Positions 5,126 through 7,140 of a DNA stretch of 7,140 nucleotides are shown piece by piece. The DNA is from Candidatus Wirthbacteria bacterium CG2_30_54_11 (GTDB lineage Bacteria; Patescibacteriota; CG2-30-54-11): positions 1 to 7,140 of the forward strand of contig MNZT01000102.1 in assembly GCA_001873755.1 (NCBI GenBank), in the 5' to 3' direction. The position numbers and the translations under genes were made by a program. The notes below the pieces were generated by a model that searched no databases, was not told the origin of the DNA, and saw only the letters and a list, made by a program, of their open reading frames with translations. How positions within the stretch are numbered: position 1 is the first letter of the stretch; each line of letters opens with the position of its first letter.

Positions 5126-7140
5126 ATGCTTTCGGCGGTGCTGTCATAGGTCGCATAGGTAAGCGAGCGGACGGTTTTATGGAGCCAGACTTTCCATTCC
5201 GGCTCGATTACGGCCGCGCTCTTGCCAAAGGCTTTGACGAATGCCGTATTTGAATCACTGCCTTCATTCAGGGCTGCGAAGTAGGGCAGCAGGAAATCAG
5301 GGCCGACCGTCTGTTCCAGATAGACGAATACCGAGTAGCCTTCGGCATAGATCAGGGTGATGTCTTCATCCGGCCGGTCCCAGACCGTCTCTCCCTGCAT
5401 GTCGGCAAAGGACAGGAGATGGTCTCGTTCGGTCGCCTCGGTCAAGGCCTGGTATGAGTTCTCATCGAATCCAGAAGCGACAAAATCGGCCAATCCTTCC
5501 ACGAACCACAGGTCTCTGTTCACCGGCATGATGCCGAAATCAGAAAAGAGGGTGTCAGACAGTGCAGCGTCGTGCAGCTGGTGCGTGTATTCATGGCTGA
5601 TGATCATGGAGGAGAATTCTTCCTCGATCGGGAGCGTGAGGTCGTAGCTCTCGATATCGCCCTGGGTCCAGGCAGTAGGAGCTACGGCAATCGTATCGCC
5701 ATAGTAGACTGCCAGCGCGTCATAGATCGAGAGCCCGGTTACATCATAGAATTCGAATTCATCGGTCGTCAGGATGAATCGGGTCTTTGCAGAGGGAAAT
5801 GTTGTCCCCAGCTGACTTCTCACTTTTTCCATCAGAGGCCCGATGACCGCCTGAGTATAGAGAGCCTGCCTCTGGACCGGGGGGCGGTAGAGAATAGACG
5901 CATGTTTGGTCTCTAATTCCAGCCATCGGGTCTCGTCCAGCTCTATGGTGACTGGGGTGCTGGCTTGCACGCTGCCGGTCGCGGCGGTCAGCGTCCCGCT
6001 GCCGGGGATGAGCGCCCGAAACGTGCCATCCTGGCTGATCCGGCCGATCGTCCGGTCAGAGGTGAAGGTCCAGTTGACCGGAGAGGGCAGTATCTGTCGG
6101 CCGGCATCATCGAAGCTCAGGACGTAGAAGCGGGCGGTGTTCTGTTCGAGGATATGGATATTGGTCGGGATGATCTCGAGACTGGCGACCCGGTTCGGTT
6201 CCCATGCTCCATGCCATTTCCACCAGAAAGCGAATGAGGTGAGGATCATGGCCATCAGCACCGACAGGGCCAGAAGTGCTCTCCGTCGGTTGGAGGCCCG
6301 GGTCAGGTACTGCTGCATCCTGGAGATCAGGGTGAACAGGAGCAGGATACAGAGCCCGAGCACAGCCAGGACCAGCGCCGCCGGCAGCAGAGGCCGGTTC
6401 GAAATACCGGAGACGAACGCCATGCCCAGACTCAGTTCAGCGAAGACAGCTGCGACGAGCATCCTGCGGGTGAGGGAAAGCTTTTCCAGATTGATCTGTG
6501 TCCCTGTATTCAGCAGGTGATAGACCGTTCCTGGGAGGAACAGCACAGTCCTTAGAATTTTTCGGAAAAGAACTGACATGCCACCGCTAAAGCGCTGCAA
6601 AGGTGATCTGGAAGCCGGGGTGATCGAGAAGTCTCTGAAGCTGATCTCCTGCAGCCGCTCGGCGTCAAAAGAGCTGCGCAGCGTATTGCCGCAGTAGATG
6701 ATGATCATGGCTGCCGCCAGGATGAGCAGAGCGGCTCCGGCGGTCGCAACGACCAGGGTCCAGAGAGGGATCGACAGGGTCAGAGTTTCAGATATCGTGA
6801 GATTGATCAGCTCCTGAGCAGAACGGGTCGTGAGGGTATACAGGGATCCCAGGCAGACAGCGGCAGCAGTCAGGGCAGGAAGAATGAATATCAGCCGGTT
6901 CAGCCGTCTGGGACGAAGCGGTGATCCCAGCGCATCGGTGGTGAGGATATGGCTGTCCAGACTGATCCTGTGGGCAAAACTGTGAGTAGAAATCACGGCT
7001 TCGCTCCAGGTCATCAGCAGGGCCAGCAGCCAGAGTACGGTGCAGATCCCGAGCAGGTCGCTGGAATACCGGAACAGAAGGAATATCAGTCCGTCCACAC
7101 AGCTGAGCAGTACGGATCCCAGCATGAGAGCAATGCCGTA
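5122..7140 (-). CDS. Multi-pass membrane zinc metallopeptidase with Ig-like domain, peptidase MA type (5' end beyond right edge)
   Basis: Residues are numbered from ATG 7125. That Met is probably not the start: no ribosome binding site precedes it and the frame stays open to 7140 (YGIAL-M), inside a hydrophobic helix. Membrane spans lie at about 1-18, 22-40, 77-97, 119-145, 220-240, 246-268 and 284-303. Residues about 313-395 form an Ig-like, BIG2-type domain (VNWTF...GRISQDGTFRALIPGSG). Residues about 400-655 resemble gluzincins of the peptidase MA family: HEYTH at 511-515 (zinc ligands H511 and H515, catalytic E512), then WFVEGLADF with E543 as likely third ligand. The family's late motif YAEGYSVFVYLEQTVG (593-608) and an EWKVWL end follow. 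All catalytic residues are present. Arginines before the last span (280-282) place the C-terminal domains outside the cytoplasm. Substrate is unknown; envelope or extracellular protein processing is inferred. The stop TAA overlaps the uvrA stop. Confidence 0.88.
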   Translation of the reverse strand, partial: YGIALMLGSVLLSCVDGLIFLLFRYSSDLLGICTVLWLLALLMTWSEAVISTHSFAHRISLDSHILTTDALGSPLRPRRLNRLIFILPALTAAAVCLGSLYTLTTRSAQELINLTISETLTLSIPLWTLVVATAGAALLILAAAMIIIYCGNTLRSSFDAERLQEISFRDFSITPASRSPLQRFSGGMSVLFRKILRTVLFLPGTVYHLLNTGTQINLEKLSLTRRMLVAAVFAELSLGMAFVSGISNRPLLPAALVLAVLGLCILLLFTLISRMQQYLTRASNRRRALLALSVLMAMILTSFAFWWKWHGAWEPNRVASLEIIPTNIHILEQNTARFYVLSFDDAGRQILPSPVNWTFTSDRTIGRISQDGTFRALIPGSGTLTAATGSVQASTPVTIELDETRWLELETKHASILYRPPVQRQALYTQAVIGPLMEKVRSQLGTTFPSAKTRFILTTDEFEFYDVTGLSIYDALAVYYGDTIAVAPTAWTQGDIESYDLTLPIEEEFSSMIISHEYTHQLHDAALSDTLFSDFGIMPVNRDLWFVEGLADFVASGFDENSYQALTEATERDHLLSFADMQGETVWDRPDEDITLIYAEGYSVFVYLEQTVGPDFLLPYFAALNEGSDSNTAFVKAFGKSAAVIEPEWKVWLHKTVRSLTYATYDSTAESI

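Noticed and set aside
5572..5916. Plus-strand open frame of 114 codons inside the protease gene
   Set aside because: It is antisense to the HEYTH-containing catalytic domain, has no RBS and gives no recognisable product.

Overview
The window looks like a piece of a bacterial chromosome, most plausibly from a candidate-phyla-radiation (Patescibacteria) lineage. Three things point there. The UvrA reads like CPR UvrA proteins (for example the stretch MDKPDVDRIDGLSPAISIDQ). A neighbouring protein begins with a helical domain resembling DUF5663, which I remember as common in those phyla. The remaining genes are mostly family-orphans. The assignment is inference from memory, not a search. The standard genetic code fits every gene, base composition is moderately GC-rich in genes, and the promoter regions are AT-rich. 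I see no insertion sequence, phage gene, CRISPR array, tRNA or rRNA.

Layout. Bases 1-1391 hold a minus-strand pair: a DUF5663-like protein with a long Pro/Gly-rich linker (243-1391), whose stop codon overlaps by one base the start of a small membrane protein (243 down to 1, running off the left edge). A promoter with a perfect TATAAT lies upstream (1478-1507). Its -35 box abuts a rho-independent terminator (about 1506-1540) that ends the next minus-strand unit, a lone 110-codon helical protein of unknown function (1565-1897). That gene has the best promoter in the window: TTGACA, 17 bases, TATACT (1973-2001).

Bases 1898-2215 are a divergent control region. A plausible plus-strand promoter there (TTGTCA, 17 bases, CATAAT) shares its -35 box with the minus-strand promoter, so the 110-codon gene and uvrA may be driven back to back. 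The full-length uvrA (2216-5125) has two intact ABC ATPase units and both CxxC...CxxC zinc modules.

uvrA then meets, tail to tail with a 4-base overlap, a minus-strand gene (5122 to beyond 7140). It encodes a multi-pass membrane protein with an Ig-like (BIG2-type) domain and an HEYTH...EG zinc metallopeptidase domain of the peptidase MA type, predicted to face outward. Its reading frame stays open to the right edge, so its true N-terminus is probably outside the window.

Functionally this is a housekeeping DNA repair gene flanked by poorly characterised cell-envelope and orphan genes. I see no sign that they form one pathway with uvrA. The most interesting parts are the outward-facing membrane protease, the coupled linker-protein/membrane-protein pair, and the isolated 110-codon gene with a near-consensus promoter.
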